Source of the DNA: Sulfurovum sp.
Lineage (GTDB): Bacteria > Campylobacterota > Campylobacteria > Campylobacterales > Sulfurovaceae
Direction of reading: 5' to 3'
Assembly (NCBI GenBank): GCA_027062365.1
Contig: JAMOTK010000031.1
Span: 1-43,478 of the forward strand
Length of the DNA: 43,478 nucleotides
Position numbers and translations under genes: made by a program. Below the pieces are notes generated by a model, which saw nothing but the letters and a program-made list of their open reading frames with translations, was not told the DNA's origin and did no database searches. Shown here in pieces: positions 42,772 to 43,478 of this stretch. The first letter of the stretch is position 1; the number at the start of each line of letters is the position of its first letter.

Positions 42772-43371
42772 ATGAAGTTCGCAAACCCCACAAATGATAT
42801 AGCATTTAAAAAGATATTTGGAGATGAAAATAAAACAGAAGTGCTAATATCATTTCTAAACTCAATACTTGACTTTAAAGGAAATAAAGAGATAAAAAGT
42901 GTAACAATAGCCAATCCATACCAAGTACCCAAAATAAAAGAGCTAAAAAACACAATACTTGATATAAAAGCAATAAACCAAAATGATGAACACTTTATAG
43001 TAGAGATGCAAGTAGAAAAAGATAAAGAGTTCGCTAAAAGAAGCCTATACTATACATCAAAATCTTATGTAGAACAGATTGATAAAGGTGTGAATTATAA
43101 AGAACTACAAAAAGTATATTTTATAGGAATACTTGATTTTGAAATACTAGAAACTAAAGACTATATATCAAGACACCTCATACTAGATGAAAAAACCCTA
43201 AAACAAGATATAGCAGACTTTGAATTTACCTTTATAGAATTAAAGAAATTTAAATTAAAACTTAGTGAGTGTGATACAATAGCTAAAAAATGGATATACT
43301 TTATACAAAATGCTTCAAGCTTCGATATGATACCCCAAGAGTATGAGAATATAAGTCCCAAAACTAAATAA
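42772..43371 (+). pseudogene. Rpn family nuclease/putative transposase, probably 3'-truncated
   Basis: The 199-residue product has MKFANPTNDIAFKKIFG, the nuclease core ILDIKAINQNDEHFIVEMQV and YYTSKSYVEQ, like the gene at 40007 but from a different subfamily. Relatives are about 270-300 residues; here the C-terminal third is missing after IPQEYENI. The loss coincides with the start of an IS630-like transposase 36 bp later, suggesting insertion into the gene. All its glycines use GGN and no TGA occurs in frame, so it belongs to the standard-code genome. The promoter is TGC-TATAAT (42742-42750), the same extended -10 as the other Rpn gene. Confidence 0.75.
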
Positions 43372-43407
43372 ATCAATAATAGATTAAAGATATGCTAAAA
43401 TACCCGA

Positions 43408-43478
43408 ATGAGACTAATAACTAAAATAAAACTAAGCAAAGACGAAGAGGCTGAATTAGAATTAATAATTAAGCAAGA
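43408..43478 (+). CDS. N-terminus of an IS630-like transposase (cut by the window end)
   Basis: From ATG 43408 the frame runs off the end of the window with 23 codons: MRLITKIKLSKDEEAELEL and on to IIKQ. Transposases of the IS630/Tc1 group typically begin with this type of helix (ITLTDEERAELE) before a helix-turn-helix. The call rests on a short stretch. An IS element here would explain the broken Rpn gene upstream. Confidence 0.45.
   Translation, partial: MRLITKIKLSKDEEAELELIIKQ

Noticed and set aside
1-43478. CRISPR array, tRNA or rRNA genes
   Set aside because: No regularly spaced repeats, cloverleaf sequences or rRNA signatures were seen in the few intergenic stretches; a tRNAscan/Infernal run would be the proper test.

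Overview
The window looks like a chromosomal segment of a Campylobacterota (Epsilonproteobacteria) bacterium, probably near Sulfurovum/Sulfurimonas. The evidence is low G+C, tightly overlapping genes, TTG/GTG starts, GATAAAAT/TATAAT -10 boxes, and gene neighbourhoods typical of the group (glcD / plasminogen-binding-domain protein / csd3-type peptidase; lysA-pheA-hisC; yajC-secD-secF-DUF6394). Genus is an inference; no rRNA is present.

Layout. 1-3092: two type IV prepilin-like genes and priA. 3141-7956: ispG, dnaB (carrying a LAGLIDADG intein in its P-loop) and comEC, overlapping by one base each. 8013-8616: two small overlapping genes of unknown function. 8633-11551 (minus): yihY-like, glcD and a PgbA_N-type protein, divergent from 11651-15792 (csd3-type peptidase, Nudix, small protein, coaX, hisG, methyltransferase). 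15837-16100 (minus): a stand-alone rpsR. 16372-21559: lysA, pheA, hisC, dxs. 21561-25856: an AT-rich island with two consecutive ATPase + HNH pairs of the Septu (PtuA-PtuB) type. 25866-27122 (minus): lnt, divergent from yajC-secD-secF-DUF6394-dacB/SPOR. 32132-39902: DapC-like aminotransferase, a conserved small gene, murC, mutS2, a YfgM-like/BamB-like pair and a Xer recombinase. 40007-43478: a mobile region with two Rpn/PD-(D/E)XK genes, palindromic repeats and the first codons of an IS630-like transposase.

The most striking observation is at about 41400-42650, between the two Rpn genes. Under the standard code it is non-coding, but with TGA read as glycine (translation table 25, used by Absconditabacteria/SR1 and Gracilibacteria) it gives a 360-residue lipoprotein with Ig/cadherin-like domains and 18 in-frame TGA codons. 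A second, convergent, truncated gene also needs TGA = Gly and ends like a LamG/concanavalin-A-like domain. A perfect 32-nt palindrome between them is a shared terminator. This is DNA of recoded Patescibacteria (CPR) origin inside, or artificially joined to, a Campylobacterota contig. Transfer and assembly chimera cannot be told apart from the sequence alone.

The second notable item is the double Septu-like cassette, inserted directly behind dxs with no intergenic promoter space. The remaining genes are housekeeping: isoprenoid precursors (ispG, dxs), replication (priA, dnaB), wall and envelope (murC, dacB, csd3-type, lnt, secDF), amino acids (lysA, pheA, hisC, hisG, DapC-like) and DNA uptake/recombination (pilins, comEC, mutS2, xer).
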